DNA of 64,000 bases from Saccharum officinarum. Its lineage: Eukaryota > Streptophyta > Magnoliopsida > Poales > Poaceae. The stretch spans positions 4,874,191 to 4,938,190 of the forward strand of contig CM036223.1 in the NCBI GenBank assembly GCA_020631735.1, read 5' to 3'. The position numbers were made by a program, and so were the translations under genes. Below, piece after piece: positions 11,861 to 22,265 of the stretch; the stretch's first letter is position 1; the number at the start of each line of letters is the position of its first letter. The notes under the pieces were generated by a model that worked only from the letters and a program-made list of their open reading frames with translations, did no database searches and had not been told where the DNA came from.

Positions 11861-14602
11861 CTAATCATCTTCAGCATCAGTAGATACCATAGCATTTTGA
11901 TTTTCCACTGATTCAGAAGCAGAGGATGCAGACTGCGGCGTCATCAGAGATGATAGGGTCCTGAATTTCTTCTTAGGGCATGGAGCTCTCTTCCTATTGG
12001 CTTTTGCTTGAGATGTTGATGCTCCTTGTGCTTTTGCTGGTGGTTCTGTACATCCCTGATCTTCTTGACTTTGAGTTGCATTTGGTTCTAATCCAGTAAT
12101 GAACTCATTGTTGTCATCCTCCAGCACATCATTAATTTCCTTCTCTATGGGATCTCTACTCTTGTTCTCTTTTTTCTGCCTTAGTTTGGAGTTAAATTTG
12201 ACAAATACAAGGTCTCTCATCCTTTCATGAAGTAATCTGTTGCGCTTTTTTGTGTGTACCTAGTTTTGTTCATGTGAATAAAATTCAAGGAATGAGCAGC
12301 AATGCAAAATAAATTCATGTAGGTGAGCTCTGGAAGTAGAATTATTTTTAATACCTGTTCAAATACTGACCAATTCCTCTCACAGCCAGAGGAGCTACAT
12401 GTTAAACTTAGAATCTTTATTGCCAACAGCCTCAAATGAGGTGTAGTTGTGCCATGATTCAGCCACCATGTTGCTGCATTAATAAGCAAAGAGTTAAACT
12501 CTTGTGATAGCAAAAACGATTATATTGGACAATTCACCAATCACATTAGTTTCACAATTTTCACCTGGGTTGAAGTCCTTATTTCTCCTCCGCCTTGTGG
12601 CAATGTCATGTCCAAATGACCCTTGCTGTTCCTTATATTTGTTGAGGTCTTCAATGATATTATCTTGAATTTCTTCATCAGAAATTAGCGTCGTAACACA
12701 TTCAATTACAGCAGCTCTAAATGATACATCATTCTCAATGTCTGCCTTGTTTGGGTAATAATAATAAGGGTTCAAATAGTATCCAGCCAAGTGTAGTGGA
12801 CTCTTCAATTTGTTGTCCCACCTTTGTCAATTATTTCCCAAACATGTTTGTATTTTGTCTCATCATTGTCAAACCTCAAAGCAATTTCTCTCTTTGCCTC
12901 GAGCATATATCCATGCAAAAATCCCATTGCAGGCACATCACTATCCATTCTTCTCAGCACATTAGCCAATGGCTCAAAAAAATTAACAGCACTATCAACA
13001 TTTTTCCAAAAACCTTCAGAGTTCATCACTTTTTCTGCCTTCTTCCCCTTAGCACTCTTCAGGTAACCCATCTCATTGAGATCATTATCTTTGAAGAGCC
13101 TTTTGAGGTCCTTCTTGTTGTCTTGCAAACTCTTCAGATTCAAATAAGGAGTGGCAAATCGAGTAACTCCAGAGCGAACCAAGTCCTTACCAAGATATTT
13201 TCTCATCAAATCCAGCACCCTTGTATGAGCATAGAGAAATGTAGTCACTTGTCTTGCATTTGCAATTGTTTCCTGAACTGGTTCAAGCTTCCCAATGTCC
13301 TCCAACATGAGATCTAGACAGTGAGCTGCACATCCATTCCAAAATATTTTGGGTCTCTTTGCTGCTAGAAGACTTGCTGCTGCTACATTAACACTAGCAT
13401 TGTCAGTGACCACTTGGATAACATTTTCCTCACCTATGTCTTCAATGCATCTATCCACAAGGTCAAATATGTATTTACCATTTTTCTTGACAGCAGAGCA
13501 GTCCACAAAATCCAAAAAAAGGACCCCTTCAGCACTATGCATGACCAAATTCATTACTCCCCTGCCCTTCTTATCTGTCCATGCATCTGTCATAAGTGTA
13601 CAACCTGAGGTTTTCCATGCTTCCTAATGACTCTTGAATCCATCCAACACCTTCTGTTTCCTTTTCTGCAAGAATGGTCCACTCATCTCATAGGGACTAG
13701 GCCCTCTCAAACCTCTACCAAAGGCTCCAATGGCCTCAACCACATTGGCAAAGCTGGGAAGAAGTACTGTATTGTGTGCAATGCTAGCTTCATAAAAGAA
13801 CTGACATATATACTCACAAGCTCTATCCCTCTTCTCTTCTCTTTTCTGAGTTGTTAACTTTGTTTGAACCTTTTCGCTGACATAAGCTCCTTTCTGGTTC
13901 TTCTGAACAACCTCTTCTATAGAAGCCAGCTTGTAGAACGTCTTGATAGATCCACTACCCGATGAAGAAACAACACTACGACTAGGTCCTTTTGCTAACT
14001 TTAGCACAATAATCTCATTCCCATGGTCAGAGTCTTCACTACACATTTCACCTTCTGAGTGATCCAGATCAATTTCATCTTTGGCCCTTTTCTTTTCCTT
14101 TTGCTTTTGTTCCTTTACACTAGTTTTCTTGTTAATCAAAGCTAGCATCTCTTCCATCACATCAGTCGGAACCTTGTCACACTTAGAGACACCTAAGCCA
14201 CCGATACGAGCAAGATGATACTTCACTCTTGTAATTCCTGTGTTCATCGTCTTCTTGCAGTAGTTGCACACTAGTGAATGCTTCTTCATTGGGTCTAGGC
14301 AATAACAATGACTCCATGCAGGGTCATCTGAGTTGATAACAACTTTGGTTGAAGTTGATTGTTCTACTGATTCAGATGCAACACTTGATGGGGCACCTAA
14401 CCAACCAAATTAATATGAGATACAAAAATGTCAGGCTTACTGCACCAACCTAGAACAGATCTAAAAGTCTAAAACTCTACTTTATTCATGGGAAATAGAT
14501 GCTCACTACTCACTACCATTCACTTACAGCAGCACAAATGCACAACAGAGGAAAAATGAAAAGAGTTTGAAGAATCTCACCTTCTGGCTGGGATTGGGAC
14601 AT
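11861..14602 (-). pseudogene. hAT transposase (BED finger, DUF659, hAT dimerisation), two lesions
   Basis: The exon model on the minus strand is 14602-14581, 14396-12538, 12473-12355 and 12259-11861, with GT/AG introns of 184, 64 and 95 bp. Start ATG 14602 is chosen because exon 1 then joins in frame to a BED zinc finger (W35, C51, C54, H68). A DUF659-type catalytic region follows (TDAWTDKKGRG at about residue 276). The C-terminal dimerisation domain is near residues 628-665 (ATWWLNHG, SGCERNWS), and a basic/acidic tail ends at TAG 11861-11863. Two lesions are visible: TAG at 13626-13624 (codon 265), and a one-base loss in an A run near 12823 (about codon 532). With that base counted, the exons total 2,400 nt, a whole number of codons for a protein of about 799 residues. 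It would catalyse cut-and-paste transposition in the nucleus; as read, the copy is inactive. Confidence 0.93.
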
Positions 14603-14879
14603 GGCCGTCACAGCAACGGTAGTAGGCACCGTCGCTTGCAATATGTTCTCGCCGCTTGCCGCCGCTGACTTTCGAGTTCCAACTCCCCTTGCCGATCTTG
14701 CAGCTTGCACCCTCGCCGGTCACAGCAGCAATAGCATCCGGCGGCGCCGCCGCCAGCACTCACTCGAGCTCAGGAGGAAAAGGTGTCGAATGGCTAGGGT
14801 AATGCCTGGGACAGCTTCCCATCGGTATATATCCCAATGATTTGGGCCTGTAAGTGTAATGGGCCGATGGAAATAAAGG

Positions 14880-15016
14880 CCCAGGCCAAATAGCGGCGCT
14901 AAATTAACCATGATTTTAGCGGATTTAGCGTTAAAATCTTCATAGCTTAGCGTTGCTCTTCCAGATCCGCTAAATAGCGCTATAGCGGCCGCTATAGCGC
15001 GCTATTTACAACTTTG
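14880..15016. repeat. hAT right subterminal repeats
   Basis: Dense AGCGG/GCGCTA motifs, including the palindromic run GCTATAGCGGCCGCTATAGC at about 14969-14998, precede the right end. They mirror the left subterminal zone. Confidence 0.65.
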
Positions 15017-15024
15017 ACTTTGAT
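15017..15024. repeat. hAT target-site duplication, right copy
   Basis: ACTTTGAT, identical to 11436-11443. Confidence 0.95.
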
Positions 15025-16015
15025 TGCTCAAATGGAGAAGGTGGAGGAGGCCTATCCTGCCCAGCGTTGAGGGCCGGGGCGCGACGAGGCAGCCCCCACG
15101 GCGGCGCATGATGGGCCTAGAGCGGAGCCGTACGGCGGGGCGCTGCGAGGCCAAGACCAGGGCTGAGCTCGCCGGAGCCGGGGCCGGAACCCGCCTCCAC
15201 GGCGGAGCTCACCGGCGCCGGACGGGAGCAGACACGCCGAAACGGCTGCGCGCGAGAGGTTGGGAACGGAGCCAGCCCGCACGATGGAGTTCGCCGGAGC
15301 CTGGGGTGTAGCTCGGCCATCTCTCACCTCTACGTTGTCTCCGCATGCGAGCGAGTCGTCCATGGCCGGTAGGCGGTGCTCGATCGGCGCTCAATCCAGA
15401 GCCGTGAGCCGAATGCCAGGATCAGTATTCAGTAGATCCGATCCACGGCTGCTCGTGCTGGCACGCCTGGCGGCCGATGGCTCACGTATTTCCCCAATTG
15501 CGAGATGACGTTGGGATACATAAAAAATCAATCTATTATTAGCAAAATCCAAATAGTGATTGATTATCGAAAGGCAAACGAGATATATGATTTTCATCGT
15601 GGTCTGTCTTCCGGGCAAACATGCATCTATGCACGCATGTCCTTGCTGATGATCCTTCTCCAATGCGTAGAGGTTGTGCCGTTTTGGCCGATGGTGTACA
15701 CATGCCCACGGCCAATCGGCGGCGTGTGCTGAGTCAAGGCGTTGGAAAAACAGAAATCAAACCACAATTAGGATCATATTTCAAGATCCATAAATCATTA
15801 ACAAATTAAGAACGTCTCACCTAGTTGGAAGAGCCACTGATAACGTGTTGAGAATCGACCTGTTTATAGATTGCCAGATCCGTTTTCTCGTTTTTCCTGT
15901 CTCCAGTTCCAAGAAAGAGGCGTATAGAAGTTGTAGATGCAGATCCCGTTTTCCTTCCCAATTCTCAAGAACAACACAAGGAACGCAGGAGACAAATATA
16001 CGTGGGAGGGAGCCA
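15025..16015. other. GC-rich stretch then AT-richer DNA; no gene identified
   Basis: About 15030-15480 is strongly GC-rich with many CpG. Overlapping open frames occur on both strands, as expected from base composition. I see no domain, convincing splice signals or matching exon. It could be the first exon or promoter of a lost gene. Positions 15500-16015 are AT-richer with no supported frame. Confidence 0.45.
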
Positions 16016-16387
16016 TCTCTTATCTACCCTACTAATACACCGACCTTTTTCTTTTCTACATCCACACAAACAAATGTCCCCCACTGAGAAACTACTCCTA
16101 CATCCACCTTAAAAGTGTACCCACAAAAACAACATCTTTCAAAATGAAGTGTCCAGATTTAGTCTCAGCAATCTCTCTCCTTAGTCACTCAGGTCCAAGG
16201 CCAAGATCCCTGGTGTCAACCTCCTCATCCTCACGTCTCCGCGCCCGACGCGAAGCCGCCGCTAATCACGCACACGCCCGCGCGCAAGGCAAGCCACCCC
16301 TAATCATGCTCGACTGCTCTCCCTGCTCACAGTCCGTCCCTGCCGCGTTCCGATCGCCCGTCCTGCCTCCTTCGCCATTGTCGCTGC

Positions 16388-16638
16388 TTTCAGGTTCTGC
16401 AGTAGGCCGGACTTGCAGGAGGAGAACGAGTACCGGAACTTGCCTCATCATTGCTCCAGGCGGCGCTGATGGGGCTGATCCAGTACGTCGGGGTCACGAA
16501 GGTGTAGCCGCAGCTCGTCGGAGGGTTGCAGCACCCCGACTGCAGAGGGGTCATCCTTTTCGGGGCCGCCGTGAACAGGTCCTGCGGCCTGTCCATCCCT
16601 GCCACGTCGATCTCTGCCGCGGACGCCGCTCCGACGTT
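16388..16638 (-). pseudogene. Tetraspanin gene fragment (extracellular loop), frameshifted
   Basis: On the minus strand a frame of about 70 codons reads PLQSGCCNPPTSCGYTFV...TYW...WSND. This is the signature of the large extracellular loop of plant tetraspanins (GCC motif plus CGY and WSND). After the WSND phrase a one-base shift is needed to continue with SSCKSGLLQNLK, the conserved SCKxG segment before the last membrane helix. Upstream it is open to about 16638. No membrane segments are present, so only a piece of the gene remains and it cannot make a tetraspanin. Its place inside the presumed Helitron suggests captured host sequence. The larger plus-strand frame across this region is a shadow. 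Confidence 0.75.
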
Positions 16639-17373
16639 CTTAATGCAGGTTTGATGATGGACAACTTGCTACTTTGCTACGTATACTGGACACAAGGGAT
16701 TCCCACCTTTCTCCTGTGACACAGATGCAATAATCTTTCGACAAAGATGTGTCTGTTCGCAGGATGAATTTTACCTACAGCATTGATAGATGAACCAGAG
16801 GTATGACATGCCACCTATGCCTACAGTAATTTTATTCAGTTCATAGTGTCCACTTTACACTGCTAGACTGGGTGAATTGTTGCTTGCTTTACCATGGTCG
16901 CCAATGCCTACAGGAATTTTCATGTGTACAGTTTAGTTCTACCACCGTTGCCTGCTCAACCCTTCTCTGATCCTTCTGTTCTGCAGATCCCCTTGAAATC
17001 TCCAATAAATGATTCTGTTTATATCGCGAAAATTCAAGTTTTTTTCCCAATTGCAATATCTTTCACAGGAAGATGGACTGAAAAACTGAATGAATGAACA
17101 ACTGAATCATTGATGGACTGAAAGACTCAATTGGTATGATAATATTTGCCTTGTCCTTGCATTTCGAATCTTTAGTGATGTTTTGTTGCCATTCCTCACT
17201 CTATTCTCAGAACAACAAACATATGAATTTTCAGATTATTGCTTTCAAAATGGGGGACGCCAGGAGAGGGACGCACTGCGCTCAGCGATGTAACAAACAT
17301 ACATACTCTTGGTACATGCATACACACATATTGCTATCAGATATATATACAACGCCATAAATAAGAAACCACC

Positions 17374-19289
17374 ATGTCAACAGCTTGCAGCGAAGAACAA
17401 CGCAAGAGAGAGGAAAGGAATAGGAAACAACGTGAGTACCGCGCTAGAAAAAGGGCTCAAGAAACAAACGAGGAAAGGGAGGAGAGGAATAAGAGGCAGC
17501 GTGAGTACCGTGCTCGCCGAAAGGCTGAAACAAGTGCACTTTCAAATGCACCGGATCAACCAGGTGCGCCATCTTCACTAATCTTGCGTGTTATAAGAAT
17601 ACGGTGTTTATTTTGTTCATGGACCTTGCACTATTTACTTCAACAGCGACGCAATATTCAGAGACTATGACCGTCCTGCAGCCATTGGGCGAGGGATGCA
17701 TTTCCGCCCCAAACATGAACTGTGTTGACATGAATATGGCAGGAACCTCAGCCGGAGTAGGACAAGCATCACCAATCCAGACGAGGTATTCCAAAATCTT
17801 TACTGGGCCATCCTCAGTTCAAGACAAAGAAAATCAAAACCCATGTCATTCTCCAAAATGGTTGCATCGAAACGATAACTATGTCAGAAAGAGGCATCAA
17901 GTGTATGGAGATAATGCACTTCAGCAATCTGCTGAAATAGTTCAGGATCCAGGTGTGTGGCATTTAGTGAATTTTTTTCGATAATAACTACTCAATCGAT
18001 GGATCAATCTTTTTCATTTTATATGCCACCGTAACAACAAATTGCTCATCAGTGTCCAGTTCAATTACCAACAAGCTACTGAGAAGAGAGAGGTACAACA
18101 ATATGGAAGCCTAAAAAAACAGACATTATTGGAGAAAAAAAGGGACTATGCAAGGGATAAGAGAATGAGTGGACATGAGGCCATGCACCATACTCCAGAC
18201 AGCAATGCACACCCTGAATTGCTTCATAGTTTTTTCCCTTGTGCCACTTTTTTAAAAACCCACAGAGGCAATAGTGACAGCCCACCTTTTTTCTGCAGAT
18301 GTATCACCGCCTCTCCAGACATTAAATGGAACCATCGATCGGGTAGATGAATATGACACTAGCTTGTTCCAACCTGCACACCCTGAATTAGAAGAATATG
18401 ATGAAGAAGAAGGTGGGTTTATTTATAATAATGTCACATACCATTACTTCATATCAATTAGTTCTTTTTACTGATGCAGATGCCATGAACCATGTAACAG
18501 ATCACCTGGAAGACATGGAAGATCAGAGCGACGACGACAAAGCTAGGCAATTCCGCGGGGAAGGTACCTGGATATAAGTACTGAATCATACTGTTTTCTA
18601 AGTTTTACCATGTCTATTTATAGCCCATCCTTAACTTCCATGCAGATGAAGGATTTGAATCATACCATGTACATGGTCATAATGACCTCGACGACCCTTA
18701 CGACTATGTCTACCAGAGTTTACCAGATCAGCACCATGTTTTGAAAAAGGTATCTGATTGCAGCCACTGTGGGGCAATACGATTCAAATATGAACCACCA
18801 GGATTTTGTTACAGAAAACAAAAGATCCATGTGCATATTCCTGAAGTGTCGGCTGAATTAAAAAGGTTGTTTACCAGTCAGATAGATACTGATGCAAAAT
18901 ATTTTAGAAAACACATACGTTACTTCAACTCTCATTTCTCTTTCACGACCCTTGGGGTTACCTTGGATCGATGAGTTGCAACCGCAGCAGGCATTGGTAT
19001 CTATACATTCCGGGTGCACGGTTCCTTGTACCATCGTCTCGATCATTTGGTCCCAGGTTCCAAGGGGCCGCGACACATGCAGCTCTACTTTTACAATAAG
19101 GCAGATGACACGTTAACACATAGAATACGGAGATCTCCTGACCTTGACATAAACCTCATAAGAAATGTTCTCAGTATATTGGAGGACAACCCTTATGCTC
19201 AGACCTTCAAGAGGGTTGGAGCCATTCCAAATCTTGATGACTACGTAATTGAACTAAATACTAATGTCACGCCTGACCAGCGGAGGTAC
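17374..19289 (+). pseudogene. Helitron Rep/helicase, N-terminal part, truncated
   Basis: Exons that join in phase 1 are 17374-17563, 17647-17952, about 18056-18200, 18299-18412, 18480-18563 and 18646-19289, each with GT/AG borders. Start ATG 17374 sits in CCACCATGT. Exon 1 encodes two tandem basic repeats of the REERNRKQREYRAR type, typical of grass Helitron proteins. The last exon has a Cys cluster (CSHCGAIRFKYEPPGFC) and the Helitron-like N domain (YRVHGSLYHRLDHL, GPRHMQLYFY, then NPYAQTFKRVG). Lesions are a frameshift in an A run near 18112, TGA at 18972-18974, and truncation by the E1 LTR before the HUH motif and the helicase. The full protein would initiate rolling-circle transposition. 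Confidence 0.88.
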
Positions 19290-19560
19290 TGTCAGTGTTT
19301 GACCACCGATAGCCTGTCACGGGGGTACCTGGGATAGTTGTTCGGGCTTCGGCGTATGCTAGAACTCGACGGTGAACGTAGAGATAGTGAATTTATACTG
19401 GTTCGGGCCCTCGATCATAATTGAGTAATAGCCTTTACGTCCAGTCGGTGTTAGCCTTTACGTTGGATTGATTGTGTTGTATTATCTCCTCTTACAGGGG
19501 TGCCCACGCCCTCTCTTTATATCGATAGAGAAGGCTGTGGTGCGGTTACAATCCTAGTTA
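19290..19560 (-). repeat. E1 3' LTR, distal part (other boundary not found)
   Basis: The TGTCAGTGTT end is clear because it interrupts the Helitron gene. A TATA box on the minus strand (19397-19391) and the GGTTCGGGCCC and GGGGTACC phrases are typical of grass Gypsy LTRs. I could not find a matching terminal CA with a polypurine tract, so the inner boundary is only a minimum. Confidence 0.6.
19391..19397 (-). promoter_or_regulatory. TATA box in the E1 LTR
   Basis: TATAAAT on the minus strand, about 100 bp before the outer LTR end, after GAACCAG. This is the usual arrangement for the retrotransposon promoter. Confidence 0.5.
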
Positions 19561-21269
19561 GATCCAAAGAAGGTGTCCTGAACTAAATACAGAAGTTACT
19601 TTCCATAGGAATCCGGCTATCTGACCTATTCTACTCGGGTTCGGTGTAGCGGACGCTGCACCTCTCCTTGTTGCTCCAGTCCGTGGGCCAGGCCAGGGCC
19701 CATGACTCGTAGTCATATCGTTAGGGAACTCTGTAGGTCCCGCATCGACAAACCTCCGGCATTTCATGGTTGAACTCGAAGACCTCCTTGTTTCTCCAGC
19801 TTTGCCTGATGAATTAGGCTTGTTCCGGGTTCTTTCGACGTGAAGCCTTGAAGTGGTCCTATCTTGAAGAAGTCTTTTGAGTGATGTGCGCTTTTTTAAA
19901 GAAAAAGGGCACTCACTGAGTGTAGCCCCTGAGCCTCTTGCTATTTGGAACAAAAAAGTTGGAGGGTCTTGAATTTTTGATTGTTGAAAAAACTGAAAAT
20001 TTCTTCTGAGGATATGTACCCTGCAGCCCCTAAGCATCTTTTCGGGTTCTTTTTGATCGTCAAGAACTTGGATAGAGGGTTTTTTATCATTTTCTTAGGT
20101 AGCCAACCTTATATCCGAGGTTGGTGGTGGTTGGCGGTTGAATTGAATTCTCTGTAGTCACGAGGTGTACAGTGTTGGTATATTCTTTCGAATATGCTTG
20201 TCCTTGAGTACTGTTCCTTCACGCGTGTGTCCTCTCTTATTGATTTCTGTCTTTTCATTGAGACCTTTGTCAGGCTTGTTCTGTTGGTGCTTCCGGTCTA
20301 TGTGCACCGTTCTTTGTCTTATAAATACCCTCCCGGTGTGCTGCTTTGATTCATCAGGTGCCTTGTTGTATAGTCTGAAGTTCCTGTAGTCATGAATATG
20401 ATAGTTTGTGAAGTAGAGCAACCTCCGGGCGTGAGTTGTAATTCTTGTAAATCTTGTAGTAGATGGAAGAAGTCTTTTGATCAAGATTAGAGGTAGACTA
20501 ATCTCGCAGCGGCATTATACTAGGTAGTGCGTGCTGGTAGGTGGAAGAAGTCTTATGATGTGGGATGCGTTCCCTCATCCAACAGTCCCGGGTTGATCCT
20601 TCTACACTGTCTTGCGACTGTCCAGTGCAGATCAGCATCTGATCCAGGATCACATCGGGCTTGGATAGACTAATGCTTGTGAGCCTCCCCTGGACTATGT
20701 TGTTCGGCTGTGCTGCTGATATCCGTCTTGAATGCACTGCGTCCTTCCTTTGAAGAAAACAGTGTATCCGAGTTGGGTGTCTTCTGCCGTGTTGTAACTA
20801 GGAGCACGTAGTCGTTTCTAGAGCCGTATTCTTTTTGGGCTCCTTGTTGCTACCTTGCTCGTTGTAGTACTGAGTTCGTTGGGTCTTGTAAGATCTACAA
20901 TCTTGTATCTTTTAAAGTCATTTGTAATGGAAAGAATCTTGTCTTCTGAGTTGTTGTTCTTCTTCTTGCTGTATTGCCCTAGTTGTTTCTGAGACTCCCG
21001 AGTTCTTTATGTGAAAACCGAGTTCTTTGTCTTCCTAGTGTGGTAACCTTTATTTGCCTCACTGTTAAATGAGTTCTTTTTTTGAGTAATATAAGAACTC
21101 TGCCGTGGTATTGGACGAATAAATCTAAAATCTGCCGTTGTACTGTACCGTTGTGAAAAGGCGTGTCGTCCGTCATTTCAGCCGCATTAGTTATGGCGGG
21201 GAATAGACCGTTGCGTTCCCATGCCATGTTAATCGGGCCTGGTGGGCCGTATTTTCACCGTTGTAAGTC
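19561..21269. other. E1 noncoding 3' region
   Basis: No coding frame is supported. GAAGAAGTCTTTTGA-like phrases recur (about 19867, 20467 and 20545), and GGGGCTAC/GGGGCTGC phrases occur on the minus strand. This is untranslated sequence between the E1 LTR and the antisense gene promoter. Confidence 0.55.
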
Positions 21270-21276
21270 TATTTAA
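21270..21276 (+). promoter_or_regulatory. TATA-like box of the E1 antisense gene
   Basis: TATTTAA lies 117 bp before ATG 21393, followed by a CT-rich leader (CTTCTTCTTCTTCC). The antisense gene thus appears to have its own promoter, separate from the LTR. Confidence 0.5.
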
Positions 21277-21392
21277 GAGGCCTTCTTCTTCTTCTTCCAT
21301 CTTACCCTGCTTTTGCCTTCTAGCTTTTATCTTTTGCAAAACCCTAGCACCTAGAGCACCGCCGCTGTTTGTTCTTAGTGCTTTGCTTTTGT

Positions 21393-22265
21393 ATGGGTAA
21401 GAATAAGTCATCGAGCAAGTCCAAGACGGTCTTTGTGGATGAGGAGGCGTCACTTTCAGTGATCGAGAACCAGGAGTTCATGGCCGTGAGGGCTGCGCAG
21501 AAGATCTAGCCGGCCACGATGGAGGATCAGTTGCGCGAGCTCGTTAGCGATGGCCTATTCCAGGACAAGGAGTTTGACGATTGGAAAACCCCAGGCCAGC
21601 ACCGGGTTCCAACTCTAGGTCCTGGTGAGATTGTTCTTTTTATCTCCTTCATTCGTGTCAGACTCTATCTTCTCATCTTTGCTTTTCTTCATTGTTTCCT
21701 TAGTTACTTTGAGATTACCTTGAACCATCTTGCTCCTAATGTTGTCCTCCATCTTTCTGCTTTTGTTCATCTTTGCGAAACTTTCCTTGGAATTCCTCCT
21801 TCCCTTTCTCTCTTTCACTACTTCCGTCTGAAACCCCAACCCCGCAGTGATGACACCCATGTTCTTGGTGGCTGCAGGATCCAGTTTCGCCAAGGTCGTA
21901 AAAATCAATTCTTTGATTATGACTTGGTTGATTCTGTGAGGGATTAGCGTGCTGACTGGTTCTATGCCACAAATATGATTCCTCCCCTTGCTGTTCATTC
22001 TAGCTCTGGTCCCACGGTCAATGACCGCTGGGAAAAGAATCTCTTGACGAGCGACGAGCTCCAGGCGATCAAGCCGTTTCTTGAGAGGATACGTACTCTG
22101 AAGTAGCTAGGCTTGACCGACTTCAGGATCGTCGCTAGCTTTCTGCGCCACCTAGCTCAACCTCTGAAGGAGCAAGAGCACTATGGCTTTGAGTACTTTG
22201 GGGTGGAGGACCCCTCTCATATGGTCCTTGCCCTTGAGTTGACTGATGAGGACGTGCTCGAGTGC
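21393..22265 (+). pseudogene. E1 antisense gene, 5' part (PF04195-type 'gypsy-type transposase' domain)
   Basis: From ATG 21393 one frame runs to the E2 insertion with only three stops, all TAG (21507, 21945 and 22104). The N-terminus is basic (MGKNKSSSKSK). Residues from about 21718 match the plant PF04195 family ('putative gypsy type transposon'): LNHLAPNVVLHL, FVHLCETFLGI and RLKPQPRSD, then DYDLVDSVRD and a WFYAT phrase. The stops fit C-to-T or G-to-A changes of CAG or TGG. The molecular function of this family is unknown; it is found in Gypsy elements and is not a demonstrated transposase. E2 splits the gene after codon GAG and the TGC of the target duplication, and the frame continues exactly at 36993. 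Confidence 0.85.
22261..22265. repeat. E2 target-site duplication, left
   Basis: AGTGC, matching 36988-36992 on the far side of E2. Confidence 0.92.

Larger units (their letters stand above)
11444..15016 (-). mobile_element. hAT DNA transposon, structurally complete (3,573 bp)
   Basis: The ends are 16-bp inverted repeats with one mismatch: CAAAGTTTTAAATAGC on the left, and on the right the inverse of CAAAGTTGTAAATAGC. Each is flanked by the exact 8-bp duplication ACTTTGAT. Both subterminal zones are packed with AGCGG and GCTAAAT-type motifs, the expected transposase binding regions. The only gene is a minus-strand BED-finger hAT transposase. The perfect duplication suggests a fairly recent or well-preserved insertion, although the transposase has two lesions. 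Confidence 0.96.
16016..19289 (+). mobile_element. Helitron, 5' part, cut by E1
   Basis: The anchor is the Rep/helicase gene at 17374-19289. The proposed 5' end is the TC at 16016 in A|TCTCTTATCTACC: Helitrons start with TC after an A, and TCT/CTAC-rich starts are common in grass Helitrons. That end is a guess. The 3' part (rest of the HUH Rep domain, helicase, terminal hairpin and CTRR) is missing because an LTR starts at 19290. Between the proposed 5' end and the gene lies an antisense tetraspanin fragment. Confidence 0.6.

Noticed and set aside
13349..13857. Plus-strand frames opposite the hAT transposase
   Set aside because: They are shadows of the clearly homologous minus-strand exons.
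16144..16719. 191-codon plus-strand reading frame
   Set aside because: It overlaps the antisense tetraspanin fragment and encodes low-complexity Arg/Pro-rich sequence with no domain. It is a shadow.
19290..21392. Inner boundary of the E1 left LTR
   Set aside because: Several GGGGCTAC/GGGGCTGC purine tracts occur (near 19940 and 20025), but none is followed by a clear TG...CA LTR edge, so no full LTR coordinates are given.
21625..21877. Apparent intron in the E1 antisense gene (GTGAGA ... CTGCAG)
   Set aside because: The frame is open through it and encodes the conserved LNHLAPN and FVHLCE segment of the PF04195 family, so it is coding sequence.
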